DNA of 64,000 nt from Thalassolituus sp. UBA1087 (GCA_002314145.1 DCCG01000029.1:124001-188000), one strand, 5' to 3'; positions 25,466 through 35,080 are shown, numbered from the stretch's first letter. Notes: generated from the letters alone by a model not told the origin. Translations and numbers: made by a program.

Positions 25466-26719
25466 ATGCCCAGAACAATGATTGGCCTGGCTCTTACCAC
25501 AATACTGCTTTTTACCGGATTTGTGCAGGCAGCAGAACCCGTTAAACTCGGCCTCAATTACCCGACCACCGGACGCTATAAACAACAGGGACTGGCACAG
25601 GCCCGTGGCGCCCTGATGGCAATCGAAGAAATTAATGCCAGCGGCGGAATTCTTAAACGCCCGGTTGAATTACTTACCGCCAATTCCGCATCCAAACCGG
25701 ATAAATCGGTTGAAAATGTCAAAGCTTTTGCTGCCCAGGGCGTGTCCATGTTATTCGGTGGTTCATCCAGTGCCGTGGCCATTGCGGCCGGACAGGAAGC
25801 GGCAAAACATAACCTGATTTATTTCGGTACTCTCACTTACGCCAATGAGACCACAGGCACCGAAGCACACCGGCATATGTTCCGTGAAACCTATAATGCT
25901 CATATGGCTGCAAAAGCGCTGGGGTCTTACCTTAATGAAAGCCTTCAGGGTAAAAAGTTATTTTATATTACCGCCAACTACAGCTGGGGCTGGTCCACTG
26001 AAAAATCCCTGCGCACCTTCACCGGCACCACGGATACCGATCAGCATCCCGGCGTCAGCACCAGTTATCCGCGCCCCCGTGATGCGGATTTCCGCGGCGC
26101 CCTGCAGCAGGCCCGGGATTCCGGCGCCGACGTGCTGATGCTGGTTCAGTTCGGTGATGATATGGCCATGGCACTGAAGCTGATCCACAACATGGGGCTG
26201 AAAGATAAAATGACCATCGTGGTTCCCAATCTGACCCTGGGGATGGCGAAGTCCGCCGGCTCCGGCATTATGGAAGGCGTGATCGGTGCCGTGCCATGGT
26301 GCTGGAAAGTGCCTTACCAATATGATTTTTCCGGCGGCAAAAAATTCGTCGAGCGCTTTGTGGAAAAGTATCAGACTTATCCGTCCAGCTCAGCGGCATC
26401 AGCCTACTCCATTGTTTATCAGTTTAAAGAGGCTGCTGAGCGCACAGGCTCACTGAATACCGACAAACTGATTGCCGCACTGGAAGATCACCGTTACGTG
26501 CATCTGAAAGACAATCAGCAGTGGCGCGCCTTTGATCACCAGAATGTGCAAAGTGTGTATGTGGTAAAAATGCGTCCGCGTAATGATATTCTTAACAGCC
26601 ATCTGCGCGAAGATTTTTTCGATATTCTGATGCAGCTGCCAGGCGAGGACTCGGTCAAAACGCTGGCCGAATGGAAAGCCGAACGCCTGGAAGCGGGTAA
26701 AGTAGCTACGCTGGAATAA
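25466..26719 (+). CDS. ABC-type substrate-binding protein, second paralogue
   Basis: 417 residues. Signal peptide about residues 1-23 (cleavage near QAAEP). Shares with the first gene the opening VKLGLNYPTTGRYKQQG, the AIEEINASGG segment, the VVPNLTLGMA segment and the late FDHQNVQSVYVVK. A strong AAGGAGG ribosome site and a 219-bp upstream gap suggest separate initiation. Trp/Tyr-rich segments (TANYSWGWSTEKS) differ between the copies and may line the ligand pocket. Ligand unknown. Confidence 0.85.
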   Translation: MPRTMIGLALTTILLFTGFVQAAEPVKLGLNYPTTGRYKQQGLAQARGALMAIEEINASGGILKRPVELLTANSASKPDKSVENVKAFAAQGVSMLFGGSSSAVAIAAGQEAAKHNLIYFGTLTYANETTGTEAHRHMFRETYNAHMAAKALGSYLNESLQGKKLFYITANYSWGWSTEKSLRTFTGTTDTDQHPGVSTSYPRPRDADFRGALQQARDSGADVLMLVQFGDDMAMALKLIHNMGLKDKMTIVVPNLTLGMAKSAGSGIMEGVIGAVPWCWKVPYQYDFSGGKKFVERFVEKYQTYPSSSAASAYSIVYQFKEAAERTGSLNTDKLIAALEDHRYVHLKDNQQWRAFDHQNVQSVYVVKMRPRNDILNSHLREDFFDILMQLPGEDSVKTLAEWKAERLEAGKVATLE

Positions 26720-26759
26720 ACCAAATTTAAAACATCCGTACTTAAAACTTCCCCCGTTT

Positions 26760-26797
26760 ACGGCAGGCCGGTCTTATTCTGGTACTGCCGTTTTTTT
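26760..26797 (+). terminator. Intrinsic terminator after the second binding-protein gene
   Basis: ACGGCAG (26760-26766) pairs with CTGCCGT (26785-26791), followed by a run of seven T residues. The hairpin separates the second and third paralogues into different transcripts. Confidence 0.75.
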
Positions 26798-26939
26798 ATG
26801 CGCTTATTTCTGAATTTTTCACCTGCGACCAAACAGACAATTCGTGATGCGTGACACATTTTTACCAAATGCTTAAAGCTATCTGAAAAAAAGCGGAGAA
26901 AATGAATACAAAATAAATAACTCAGGACCACCTGTAATA

Positions 26940-28178
26940 ATGCGTAAACTATCAACTTTTTTTCTGCTGTTTTTAACGGCAGGCTGCTTTGCAGCAGAAC
27001 CCATACTCATAGGTCTGGCGACCCCATTCAGCGGACGTTATAAAGAACAGGGACAGGCACAGGTACGCGGTGCCCTGCTGGCGGTTGAAGAAATCAACAA
27101 TAATGGTGGTATCGGGGGTCGCCCTCTGAAACTGCTGACCGAAAATACCGCATCCAAACCCGATCATGCCCGCCAGGCCGTTCAGGCGCTGGCTGATCAG
27201 GGCGCTGTTTTCACCTTCGGTGGCACGTCCAGTGATGCGACTCTGGCTGCGGCCAATCAGGCCGCACAGAATGCGCTGATTTTTGTTGGCGTACAGGGAT
27301 TCGCCAATAACCTGACCGAAGAAGATGCACAAAAATACTTTTTCCGTGAAACCTACAGTGCCCGTATGGGAGCCAAAGCACTGGCGCAGTATTTAAATAC
27401 CTCCCTGCCCGGTAAAAAACTTTTTTATATGACAGCGGATTACCAATGGGGCTGGTCGGTAGAAGAATCCCTGCGCCGTTTTACCAATACACAGGACCGG
27501 GCTCAGCACCCGGGGGTTAAAGTTCAATACCCGCGTCCGCGGCATACCCATTTTCAGGACGCATTATCACAGGCTGAAGCCGCTGGTGCCGACGTGCTGG
27601 TGATGATTCAGTTTGGTGAAGACCTTGGCATGGCGCTGTCGATGGCCACCCGCAATAACCTGAAAGAAAAAATGACCATTGTGGTGCCCACGCTTAACCT
27701 GACCATGGCACGGGATGCCGGTGCCGAAAGTATCGCCGGCGTCATCAGTACACTGCCCTGGTACTGGCGTATTCCGGAAAAGTACGGCTTCACGACGGCG
27801 CAGGCATTCGTCAATAATTTCAAAAATAAATACGCCGCTTACCCGTCCAACGCCTCATCATCCGCTTACAGTGTTGTCTACCAGTTCCGCGATGCGGTGC
27901 AGCGTGCCAGTTCGCTGGAAAGTGACGCACTGATCAGCGCCATGGAAAACCACAGCTACAGCCATATGAAAGATACCCAAAGCTGGCGCGCACTGGATCA
28001 TCAGAACACCCAGAGTGTCTATGTGGTGGCCGGCCGCGACCGCAATGAGGTAATTAACAGTCCGCTGCACTCAGACTATTTTGATATTTTAATGCGCCTG
28101 AGTGCAGAGGAAAGTGCCATCAGTGCTGACGAATGGAAAAGCGTGCGCCAGGCCAACGGCCGGCCGGCAGAACTTTAA
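26940..28178 (+). CDS. ABC-type substrate-binding protein, third paralogue
   Basis: 412 residues. The N-terminus LLFLTAGCFAAEP allows either signal peptidase I cleavage or a weak lipobox, so it may be a lipoprotein. It keeps the shared ATPFSGRYKEQG, AVEEINNNGGIGG and LDHQNTQSVYVVAG segments and the ADYQWGWSVEES segment. More diverged than the first two. An intrinsic terminator follows and is shared with the convergent hemY. No transporter partner nearby. Confidence 0.85.
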   Translation: MRKLSTFFLLFLTAGCFAAEPILIGLATPFSGRYKEQGQAQVRGALLAVEEINNNGGIGGRPLKLLTENTASKPDHARQAVQALADQGAVFTFGGTSSDATLAAANQAAQNALIFVGVQGFANNLTEEDAQKYFFRETYSARMGAKALAQYLNTSLPGKKLFYMTADYQWGWSVEESLRRFTNTQDRAQHPGVKVQYPRPRHTHFQDALSQAEAAGADVLVMIQFGEDLGMALSMATRNNLKEKMTIVVPTLNLTMARDAGAESIAGVISTLPWYWRIPEKYGFTTAQAFVNNFKNKYAAYPSNASSSAYSVVYQFRDAVQRASSLESDALISAMENHSYSHMKDTQSWRALDHQNTQSVYVVAGRDRNEVINSPLHSDYFDILMRLSAEESAISADEWKSVRQANGRPAEL

Positions 28179-28228
28179 TCGTCAGCGTTTTTTCAATGCC
28201 TCTGTGTGACAGACAAAAAGGCAAAAAC

Positions 28229-28257
28229 AAAAACACCGGGCATTGCCCGGTGTTTTT
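28229..28257. terminator. Bidirectional terminator between the third binding protein and hemY
   Basis: AAAAACACCGGGC (28229-28241) pairs with GCCCGGTGTTTTT (28245-28257) around ATT. The stem ends in A and T tracts on both sides, so it works on both strands. Confidence 0.85.
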
Positions 28258-28283
28258 ATCTAAGCATTAAGCGACTGCTTATT

Positions 28284-29477
28284 TTATTTACGCAACGCCT
28301 GGCGGAAATGTTCGCACGCTGCGAGACTGTCATCTTCAGCCATCAGAACTTTGCCCATTTCCGCATGCAGTTCCGGCAACCCTTTTAAGCGCAGACCGGT
28401 CTGCAGATATTCACGCGCTTTTTCCATATGTTGCTGACGGCGGGAAAGACGTCCCAGCACCAGCAACAGGTAAGGGTCATTGGGGCGCTCCTGCAGCTGT
28501 TGTTCAGCAAACAGCAGCTGGCGGCCGGGGTCCACACCATGCAGGCTGCCGTACAACACAATCAGATCGTCATGCCAGACGTACTTGAGTGCATTGCGTA
28601 ATTCCTGCTCTGCCAGCCCTTCTTCCCCCTGCTCTTTAAGCAGCTCAATATAGCGTTTGGTGACATTGAAGGAGTAACGCCCCTGACGCGGAAAATCATG
28701 ATACAGGCGTTTCAGCTCAGTGGTCGCCTCGCCCGGCGCCTGACCATGGCCATGCACCGCGCGGTCCAGCAGTTGCAGCTGGACGTTTTCTTCCAGCTCG
28801 TGAATACGTTCCGGTTTCAGCTTGCTGGATTTTTTCAGTAACGGCAGCATCTCATGCAGGGCCACCCAGTCTTCCAGATCAAGATAGGTTTTCACCAGCA
28901 GTTTCAGCAGATACGCATGGCGCGGATATTGTTTGCGCAGGTTCAGCAGTACCGCCAGCGCCTGTTCTTTCTGCCCACGACTGTTGAGCAGTTCCGCCTG
29001 GGTCAGTCCCACCGCCAGATCAGCCCCTTTGGTGCTCTGACTGGCCGCCTTCAGCCATTCGTCAGCGGCATCCATTTTATTCTGCTCATATGCTGCCCGG
29101 GCGGCGGCCAGATAATTAATCAATCCGGTTTCAGAGTCTTCAGCACCTATCGTCAGCAGGCGCTCAGCGCGGCGCCAGCGGCCCTGAGCGAGGGCCAGCA
29201 GACCGCGGGTCGTCTGGCGTTGCGCCCGTACATTACGGCGTTGCCGGCGCCATTCGTTAAATCGCCAGTCGCTGCCCACCAGCAACAGGCCAAGGCGCAG
29301 CAGAAAATACAGTGCCAGCATGGTGACCAGTGTCAGCCCCAGATAGACCCACAGAGTCATTTCCAGCGTGTAAGTATCCCAGCTGACCAGCACGTACCCA
29401 CTGTCGACACTCATCAGAGTACCAACGATCAGGCCGATCCCCAGAATAATGACCAGAAACAGCAGCCAGAACCTCAT
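28284..29477 (-). CDS. hemY: HemY protein, TPR-containing membrane protein of the hem operon
   Basis: 397 residues. Two N-terminal membrane helices (about 1-65), the HemY-typical segment WRRQRRNVRAQRQTTRGLLALAQGRW, then TPR-like helices to the end. This is proteobacterial HemY of the hemCDXY operon, not the Bacillus protoporphyrinogen oxidase of the same name. Suggested in the literature to help protoheme synthesis; the exact role is unsettled. The start overlaps the hemX stop by 4 bp (ATGA). Confidence 0.93.
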   Translation of the reverse strand: MRFWLLFLVIILGIGLIVGTLMSVDSGYVLVSWDTYTLEMTLWVYLGLTLVTMLALYFLLRLGLLLVGSDWRFNEWRRQRRNVRAQRQTTRGLLALAQGRWRRAERLLTIGAEDSETGLINYLAAARAAYEQNKMDAADEWLKAASQSTKGADLAVGLTQAELLNSRGQKEQALAVLLNLRKQYPRHAYLLKLLVKTYLDLEDWVALHEMLPLLKKSSKLKPERIHELEENVQLQLLDRAVHGHGQAPGEATTELKRLYHDFPRQGRYSFNVTKRYIELLKEQGEEGLAEQELRNALKYVWHDDLIVLYGSLHGVDPGRQLLFAEQQLQERPNDPYLLLVLGRLSRRQQHMEKAREYLQTGLRLKGLPELHAEMGKVLMAEDDSLAACEHFRQALRK

Positions 29478-30808
29478 GGGCGACCTCCGGCATCGGCCCC
29501 GTCATCAGCCGGCAGCGGATCACCGGGCTGCACAGTGCCGCGGCGCTGGGCTTCGACCAGTTTCTGCAACTGCAGCAAAGAACCTGAGATATCCGGTAAG
29601 GGCGGATTCACCTGCCAGCCACGCAGTTCTTTCAGCGCCAGTCTGGCCGCTTCGGTACGCTGATCATCAACGATCAGATATTCATCCAGCCAGTCCTGTA
29701 CGCGGCTGAGACTGTGCTGATAGAGATCGGTCTGGCGGCGCAGCAGTGCCACCTGTGCCTGCTCCAGCATCAGGTGCATGTTCTGTTGCAGGTAATACTG
29801 CTGATCCGGCGTCAGCGGTGCGGCGATGGGTTCTGACCGTTCACGGAAACGGATCAGCCCCTGCAACGCATCCGTGGTCGTCATCCACAGCGTCTGGTAC
29901 CAGGGAAGGTCCGGGTCCGGGGATTCTTCTTTAAGAGGGGCTGTATCCTGCGTATCGGGTACCAGGCGGTCCGGCAACCAGGGCAGGCGCGGCAGCTCTT
30001 CCTGCAGGGTCTGCAGACGCAGGACAGCACCGGTAATGTCCACCGCCGGGGAGGCGCGCAGACTCTGTATTTCTTCCGTGATGGCTTTACGTACCGGGTT
30101 CAGGCGCGGGTTGCGGGTTTCCACCAGCACGTTGTCCGCCGCCTGCAGCATACTCAGGCTGCCCTCCACATCTTTCTCCAGCTGCAGGCGCTGATTAGCC
30201 ATACGCAGCAGGTATTCGGCTTCCGCCAGCAACCAGTCCTGACGCTCAGCACCGGGCAATTTGCCCAGCCGGTCGGTGTTGTGTTCAACCTGTTGCTGCA
30301 GTGTCTGTGCGGATTCCTGCAGTGAGCGGGTTTCAGCCAGCAAGTCGCCCTCGGCAGCGGCCAGGTTACCGGCCTGTTCCTGTGTCTGGCGCAGACGATC
30401 TTTTAATACCGCCATCTCTGCCGCGGTATCCTGCTGCAGCTGCCAACCCAGCCAGCCGGCGTATGCGGCCACGGCAAACAGCCCCAGCATCAGCACCAGA
30501 TTAATCCAGGATAACGGGTGCGGACCTTTGCGGGCTGTTTTCTCTTTCGCCAGCGTCTCTGGGCCGGCAGCACGGCTGGCTTTTTTGTCTTTACCGGTTT
30601 TTTTGCCGCCGCTGTCTTTGTTACTGGTGTGCTTGTCCGCGGCGTTTTTGTCCCCGGTTTGCTTGTCCGCAGCAGTGCCCACTGGCGTTTTCTCCGCGCT
30701 GGCAGAGTCTGCCGCGTCATCGGCAGCTTGCTGAGGGTCGACAGTGGATTTTGGCTCTGACTGAGCGTCGTCCGGAATATTAGCCTGATCGTCTTTGTCT
30801 TTCGTCAC
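29474..30808 (-). CDS. hemX: HemX (uroporphyrinogen-III C-methyltransferase-like) membrane protein
   Basis: About 444 residues from a GTG at 30808, chosen because AAGGAA lies eight bases upstream; the frame also opens at a GTG at 30829 without such a site. A highly charged, Lys/Asp/Ala-rich cytoplasmic N-terminus (about 100 residues) precedes a single membrane helix (WINLVLMLGLFAVAAYAGW) and a periplasmic coiled-coil region. The methyltransferase name is historical; the catalytic domain is absent. Function unknown, but the gene always travels with hemC, hemD and hemY. Confidence 0.9.
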   Translation of the reverse strand: MTKDKDDQANIPDDAQSEPKSTVDPQQAADDAADSASAEKTPVGTAADKQTGDKNAADKHTSNKDSGGKKTGKDKKASRAAGPETLAKEKTARKGPHPLSWINLVLMLGLFAVAAYAGWLGWQLQQDTAAEMAVLKDRLRQTQEQAGNLAAAEGDLLAETRSLQESAQTLQQQVEHNTDRLGKLPGAERQDWLLAEAEYLLRMANQRLQLEKDVEGSLSMLQAADNVLVETRNPRLNPVRKAITEEIQSLRASPAVDITGAVLRLQTLQEELPRLPWLPDRLVPDTQDTAPLKEESPDPDLPWYQTLWMTTTDALQGLIRFRERSEPIAAPLTPDQQYYLQQNMHLMLEQAQVALLRRQTDLYQHSLSRVQDWLDEYLIVDDQRTEAARLALKELRGWQVNPPLPDISGSLLQLQKLVEAQRRGTVQPGDPLPADDGADAGGRP

Positions 30809-30838
30809 TGTCTGCTTCCTTAAATCCACCGGCTGATC

Positions 30839-31600
30839 TTACTGTGTTGACTGCCATTGCTGCAGACACTGCAGCATATCCGCATCACGGGCACTGGCTG
30901 CCACCAACACCTGATTATACCCCCGTGCCCGGGCCTGTTCTGCGACCCGTTCACTGGGCAGCATAACAGCACTGACTTTGTGCGCCAGATCCGGCACCTG
31001 AGATTCAGCGATCTCCAGCGCCTGGCCACTGCTGAGCATCAGCAGCGGTGAGCCGGCCAGCACCTGCTCCCAGTCACCGGCCTGCCATGGGACCGGCTGG
31101 CGCTGATACAGTTCGGCATAATCCACGTCGGCACCGCGCGCGCGCAGCACACTGGCCAGGGTTTCACGCCCGCCAATACCACGCCAGATAAGCACCTTCT
31201 GGCCGCTGATCTGCTGTGCCTGTAAGCCGGGCAATGCCAGCACACCTTCGCTGTCGAAACGCTCTGCCGGCATAGTTACGTTTATTTGCCCCTGCTGCAA
31301 CACTTCCGCGGTGGTTGGCCCGACCGCATACCAGTCGATGCCCAGCGGTAACTGTGGCCAGTATTTATCCAGCCACTCCAGTCCGAAGGTGGCGGCGTTA
31401 AAACTGATGGCAATCACGGCCCGGTACTGATCAATATCGAGAAAGCGCTGGCGCAGCCCTGACGCCGACGCCGCGCGGTCATCCGCCATTGGCACTATGT
31501 CCATCAGCGGATGATGGCGCACCTGATAACCACTCTGTTGCAGAGCCGCACAGATGGCACCGGCCTGGGCCCGGGGACGGGTGACAACAACCGTCGTCAT
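30839..31600 (-). CDS. hemD: Uroporphyrinogen-III synthase HemD
   Basis: 253 residues. Cyclises hydroxymethylbilane with inversion of ring D to uroporphyrinogen III. Two-lobed fold, with the N-terminal VVVTRPRAQAGAICAALQ and a central YAVGPTTAEVLQQ segment recognisable. HemD proteins diverge strongly in sequence, so the call leans on position: it starts 3 bp after the hemC stop. Confidence 0.92.
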   Translation of the reverse strand: MTTVVVTRPRAQAGAICAALQQSGYQVRHHPLMDIVPMADDRAASASGLRQRFLDIDQYRAVIAISFNAATFGLEWLDKYWPQLPLGIDWYAVGPTTAEVLQQGQINVTMPAERFDSEGVLALPGLQAQQISGQKVLIWRGIGGRETLASVLRARGADVDYAELYQRQPVPWQAGDWEQVLAGSPLLMLSSGQALEIAESQVPDLAHKVSAVMLPSERVAEQARARGYNQVLVAASARDADMLQCLQQWQSTQ

Positions 31601-31603
31601 GGT

Positions 31604-32545
31604 TTATTTCACTTCGTGACCGTAAACCGCGGCCAGAATATCGCCGGCGCCCTGACTGAGCAGATCTTCGGCGGCGGCAATCCCCAGCGCTTCGGCTTCG
31701 GCGGCGGTACCGCGTTTTTCACAACGTAACAGCTGCTGACCGTCTTCACTGCCAACCAGTCCGCGCAGCCAGAGATCATCGCCGGTACGTTCCGCATAAC
31801 AGGCGATCGGCACCTGACAACCGCCCTGCAGGCGCCGGTTGAGCGCCCGTTCCGCCAGTACACAGCTGGCGGTAAATTCATCGTGCAGTGGCTTAAGCAG
31901 AGCCTGAACGTCGTGATCATCGCTGCGCCATTCAATGCCCAGCGCGCCCTGACCACCGGCCGGCAGCGATTCTTCTGCCGGCATAAAACCGGTAATACGC
32001 TCGTCCATTTCCATTCGCAGCAGACCGGCTGACGCCAGGATAATGGCATCAAATTCGCCGCTGTCGAGTTTGCTCAGGCGGGTCTGCACATTGCCGCGCA
32101 GACTTTTGATCTGCAGGTCCGGACGCCGGTTCTGCACCTGACAGCCACGGCGCAGGCTGGAGGTTCCTACCACAGCCCCCTGCGGCAATTCATTCAGTGA
32201 TGCGTACTGGTTAGAGACAAAAGCATCGAGCGGGTTTTCACGTTCACAGATGATGCCCAGCTCCAGCCCTTCGGGAAATTCCATGGGCACATCTTTCATG
32301 GAATGCACGGCGATATCCGCACGGCCATCCAGCATGGCGTTTTCCAGTTCTTTCACAAACAGGCCTTTACCACCGATTTTGGCCAGCGGCGTATCGAGGA
32401 TTTTGTCCCCCTGAGTGGAAAAGGTCACCAACTCCACCGTCAGGCCGGGGTGCATCGCCAGCAGACGGGCTTTGATATGTTCGGCCTGCCACAGGGCAAG
32501 CGGGCTTTTACGGGTCGCGATACGGAGTGTGGTCACTTCAGACAT
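31604..32545 (-). CDS. hemC: Porphobilinogen deaminase HemC
   Basis: 313 residues. Polymerises four porphobilinogens to hydroxymethylbilane. Shows RIATRKSPLALWQAEHI, SMKDVP, VGTSSLRRGCQ, LRGNVQTRLSKLD and the dipyrromethane-cofactor Cys in LQGGCQVPI near residue 240. First gene of hemC-hemD-hemX-hemY. CTGAGGAGCCCC precedes the ATG. The upstream gap to glmU is 107 bp and probably carries the operon promoter. Confidence 0.97.
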   Translation of the reverse strand: MSEVTTLRIATRKSPLALWQAEHIKARLLAMHPGLTVELVTFSTQGDKILDTPLAKIGGKGLFVKELENAMLDGRADIAVHSMKDVPMEFPEGLELGIICERENPLDAFVSNQYASLNELPQGAVVGTSSLRRGCQVQNRRPDLQIKSLRGNVQTRLSKLDSGEFDAIILASAGLLRMEMDERITGFMPAEESLPAGGQGALGIEWRSDDHDVQALLKPLHDEFTASCVLAERALNRRLQGGCQVPIACYAERTGDDLWLRGLVGSEDGQQLLRCEKRGTAAEAEALGIAAAEDLLSQGAGDILAAVYGHEVK

Positions 32546-32652
32546 GGGGCTCCTCAGGGGAATACAGAAATACAGTCAGATATGCCGGCATCATACCAGT
32601 GCCGGCAGAAAGGGGGGAATGATGCAGGTCGGCCTGCCATCGCATGGCTGGC

Positions 32653-34017
32653 CTATTTTTTCACCGGTCGGGCCCAGCCACTGATGTTGCGCTGCTTACC
32701 GCGCGCCACCGACAGCTCGTGATCGGCCACCGTGCGGGTAATCACCGAACCGGCACCGATGGTCGCACCGGCTCCTACTTTGACCGGCGCCACCAGCGAG
32801 GTATTGGAACCGATAAAAGCACCATCGCCGATTTCAGTGGTGGATTTGTTCACGCCGTCGTAATTACAGGTGATGGTGCCGGCACCGACGTTAACCTCTT
32901 TGCCTATGTCAGCATCACCGATGTACGTCAGGTGATTCACTTTCGAACCTTCACCGATGACGGCTTTTTTCACTTCGCAGAAGTTACCGACTTTGGCAGC
33001 CTGTTTCAGGTCAGCGCCCGGACGCAGGCGGGCATAAGGGCCTATAGTGCAGCCCGTGCCGAGCTGTGCCCCGTCGATATGGGAATAGGCTTCCACCTCA
33101 CAGCCCTGACCGATATGGCTGTTTTTCACCACACAGTAAGGCCCGATGTGCACGCCGTCTTCCAGTACCACGTCGCCTTCGAACACACAGCCGATATCAA
33201 TACTGACATCGGCACCCACGGTCAGCGAACCACGCACATCAAGGCGATCCGGATCGGCCAGCGAGACCCCGGCGGTCAGCAGGGCATCGGCCGTCTGACG
33301 CTGAAACACGCGCTCCAGTGCGGCCAGCTGCAGGCGGTCATTAACGCCCTGCACTTCGTATTCGTCCTGCGGATGAATAGCCCGCACCGCCACGTCGTTT
33401 GCCACCGCCATGGCAATAATATCGGTCAGATAATATTCCCCCTGGGCATTATTGGCCGACAGTTGCGGCAGCCAGGTATTCAGGTGCGCGGCCGACACCG
33501 CCAGAATGCCGGTGTTCACCTCACGGATGTTGCGCTGCTCGGCGCTGGCATCTTTGTGTTCCACAATGGCCTGAATATTTCCGGCCTCATCGCGCACGAT
33601 GCGTCCGTAGCCGTGGGGGTTATCCAGCTCGACTGTCAGCAGCGCCAGAGCATTGCCGGCATGACTTTCATCCAGCAGTTTCTGCAGGGTTTCAGTGCGG
33701 ATCAGGGGGACATCGCCGTACAGCACCAGCACGGTGGCATCAGCGTCGACCTGAGGCATGGCCTGAGCAACCGCATGGCCTGTGCCTTTCTGTTCACTCT
33801 GGATGGCCCAGCTGACGTCATAACCGGTGATCTGCTGCTGTACGGTTTCTGCGCCATGGCCAATCACCACATGCTGCTGTGCATCCGCCAGACGTGAGGC
33901 ACTGTTCAGTACATGGGCCAGCATGGGCTGACCGGCCAGCTTATGCAGTACTTTGGGCAGGTCCGATTTCATGCGCGAGCCTTTGCCCGCAGCGAGGGTG
34001 ACAACAGCCAGTGTCAT
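32653..34017 (-). CDS. glmU: Bifunctional UDP-N-acetylglucosamine pyrophosphorylase/glucosamine-1-phosphate acetyltransferase
   Basis: 454 residues. Makes UDP-GlcNAc for peptidoglycan and lipopolysaccharide. The N-terminal uridyltransferase has LAAGKGSRMKSDLPKVLH; the C-terminal half is a left-handed beta helix of hexapeptide repeats, with the acetyl-CoA site region NYDGVNKSTTEIGDGAFIG. glmU is not next to glmS here (glmS is 10 kb away on the other strand). Confidence 0.97.
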   Translation of the reverse strand: MTLAVVTLAAGKGSRMKSDLPKVLHKLAGQPMLAHVLNSASRLADAQQHVVIGHGAETVQQQITGYDVSWAIQSEQKGTGHAVAQAMPQVDADATVLVLYGDVPLIRTETLQKLLDESHAGNALALLTVELDNPHGYGRIVRDEAGNIQAIVEHKDASAEQRNIREVNTGILAVSAAHLNTWLPQLSANNAQGEYYLTDIIAMAVANDVAVRAIHPQDEYEVQGVNDRLQLAALERVFQRQTADALLTAGVSLADPDRLDVRGSLTVGADVSIDIGCVFEGDVVLEDGVHIGPYCVVKNSHIGQGCEVEAYSHIDGAQLGTGCTIGPYARLRPGADLKQAAKVGNFCEVKKAVIGEGSKVNHLTYIGDADIGKEVNVGAGTITCNYDGVNKSTTEIGDGAFIGSNTSLVAPVKVGAGATIGAGSVITRTVADHELSVARGKQRNISGWARPVKK

Positions 34018-34138
34018 AGAGAATATTCCGCGAAAATAAATGCGGCTATTCTAGTGACTGTCAGAATGAATTCAATGAGCGGGCCGCTAAGCCCGCGCCA
34101 TGACAAGGGGGATAACCGCTAAAACGGCGCCGCCGTCT

Positions 34139-35035
34139 TTAGCTCAGACACTGGTGAAACTGGTCAGTGAGATATTGCAGATAGCGCACATAGCCGTCGC
34201 GGCTGATGGCAATACCGGCCGCCATGGGGTCCAGTTCACCGCGTTTTACGTCCAGCCCGCGCACCACGGAATCCAGCAGTGCCGGCGAAAATTCCGGCTC
34301 ACTGAAGACACACTTTATATCGCCGCGCTGCAGCTGTTCGCGCATGGACTGCAGGGTTTTCATACCCGGCTTACGTTCCGGCGATAAGGTGAAGGCGCCG
34401 GCCTGATTCAGCTGCATCGCCTCCACCCAATGATCATAGGCACGGTGGAAAACGAAAAACGCCTGCTCTCTGACACCCGCCAGCTGGTGGCGGCTTTTTT
34501 CCAGCTGCTTTGCCACCGCCCGGGCAAACGGCTGGCCGCTTTGTTTAGTACCGCTTTGCAGTACAGCCGCCAGCTCTGCCTGAGCGGCCACCATCACCTC
34601 AGGAGCCAGCCACCAGTGGGGGTCATGATGCAGAAATGCATCTGCCTGGCGGTGATCATCGTCTGCGGCGCTGCCGTCATGATGATCCTCATGCCCGTGA
34701 CTGTGTTCATGCTCAGCTTCAGCAAAGTGTGACACATCAATCCAGTGTTTATCCGGCCAGCGTTGGGCAAACTCTTTCAGGTAAGGCTCGGCATCTTCGC
34801 CGCCCCAGAAGATAATCCTGGCTGCACGGATTTTGCGGATGTCGGACGGGCGCAGAGAGAAATCATGCGGTGTCATACCCGGCGGCACCAGCACCGAGAG
34901 ATCCTCCGCCGGTGTCACTGAGGCCGCGACCAGGCCCAGCGGGTGCAGACTGGCCAGTACTTTGTCGCCGGCCTGGCTGAGGCCCGCTGACAGTAACAGG
35001 CTGAGAGGAATAAGGGCTTGTAAAACGGACTTCAT
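34139..35035 (-). CDS. znuA: High-affinity zinc ABC transporter, periplasmic binding protein ZnuA
   Basis: 298 residues. Signal peptide about residues 1-22. Cluster A-I metal-binding protein: His in ASLHPLG, in GMTPHDFSLRPSD and later, and a His/Asp-rich loop (HEHSHGHEDHHDG, about residues 110-125) typical of zinc rather than manganese binders. Divergent from zur-znuC-znuB across a 116-bp region with a perfect Zur box. Confidence 0.95.
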   Translation of the reverse strand: MKSVLQALIPLSLLLSAGLSQAGDKVLASLHPLGLVAASVTPAEDLSVLVPPGMTPHDFSLRPSDIRKIRAARIIFWGGEDAEPYLKEFAQRWPDKHWIDVSHFAEAEHEHSHGHEDHHDGSAADDDHRQADAFLHHDPHWWLAPEVMVAAQAELAAVLQSGTKQSGQPFARAVAKQLEKSRHQLAGVREQAFFVFHRAYDHWVEAMQLNQAGAFTLSPERKPGMKTLQSMREQLQRGDIKCVFSEPEFSPALLDSVVRGLDVKRGELDPMAAGIAISRDGYVRYLQYLTDQFHQCLS

Positions 35036-35067
35036 ACAGAATGATCCAACATATTTGTGACAATTCT

Positions 35068-35080
35068 GTTATATTATAAC
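35068..35080. promoter_or_regulatory. Zur operator between znuA and zur
   Basis: GTTATATTATAAC is a perfect palindrome around a central T and matches the core of the gammaproteobacterial Zur box. It lies 33 bp upstream of znuA and 72 bp upstream of zur, so one box can repress both divergent transcripts when zinc is sufficient. Confidence 0.88.

Noticed and set aside
28284..29477. HemY as protoporphyrinogen oxidase
   Set aside because: No FAD-binding motif; the two membrane helices and TPR-like repeats identify the unrelated proteobacterial HemY.
28854..29663. 269-codon open frame antisense to hemX/hemY
   Set aside because: Shadow of two real genes; amino acid composition is an artefact and no motif is visible.
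32644..33897. 417-codon open frame antisense to glmU
   Set aside because: It is fully opposite a well conserved gene, rich in His/Arg/Gln/Thr as expected from reading GC-rich DNA backwards, with no ribosome site or domain.
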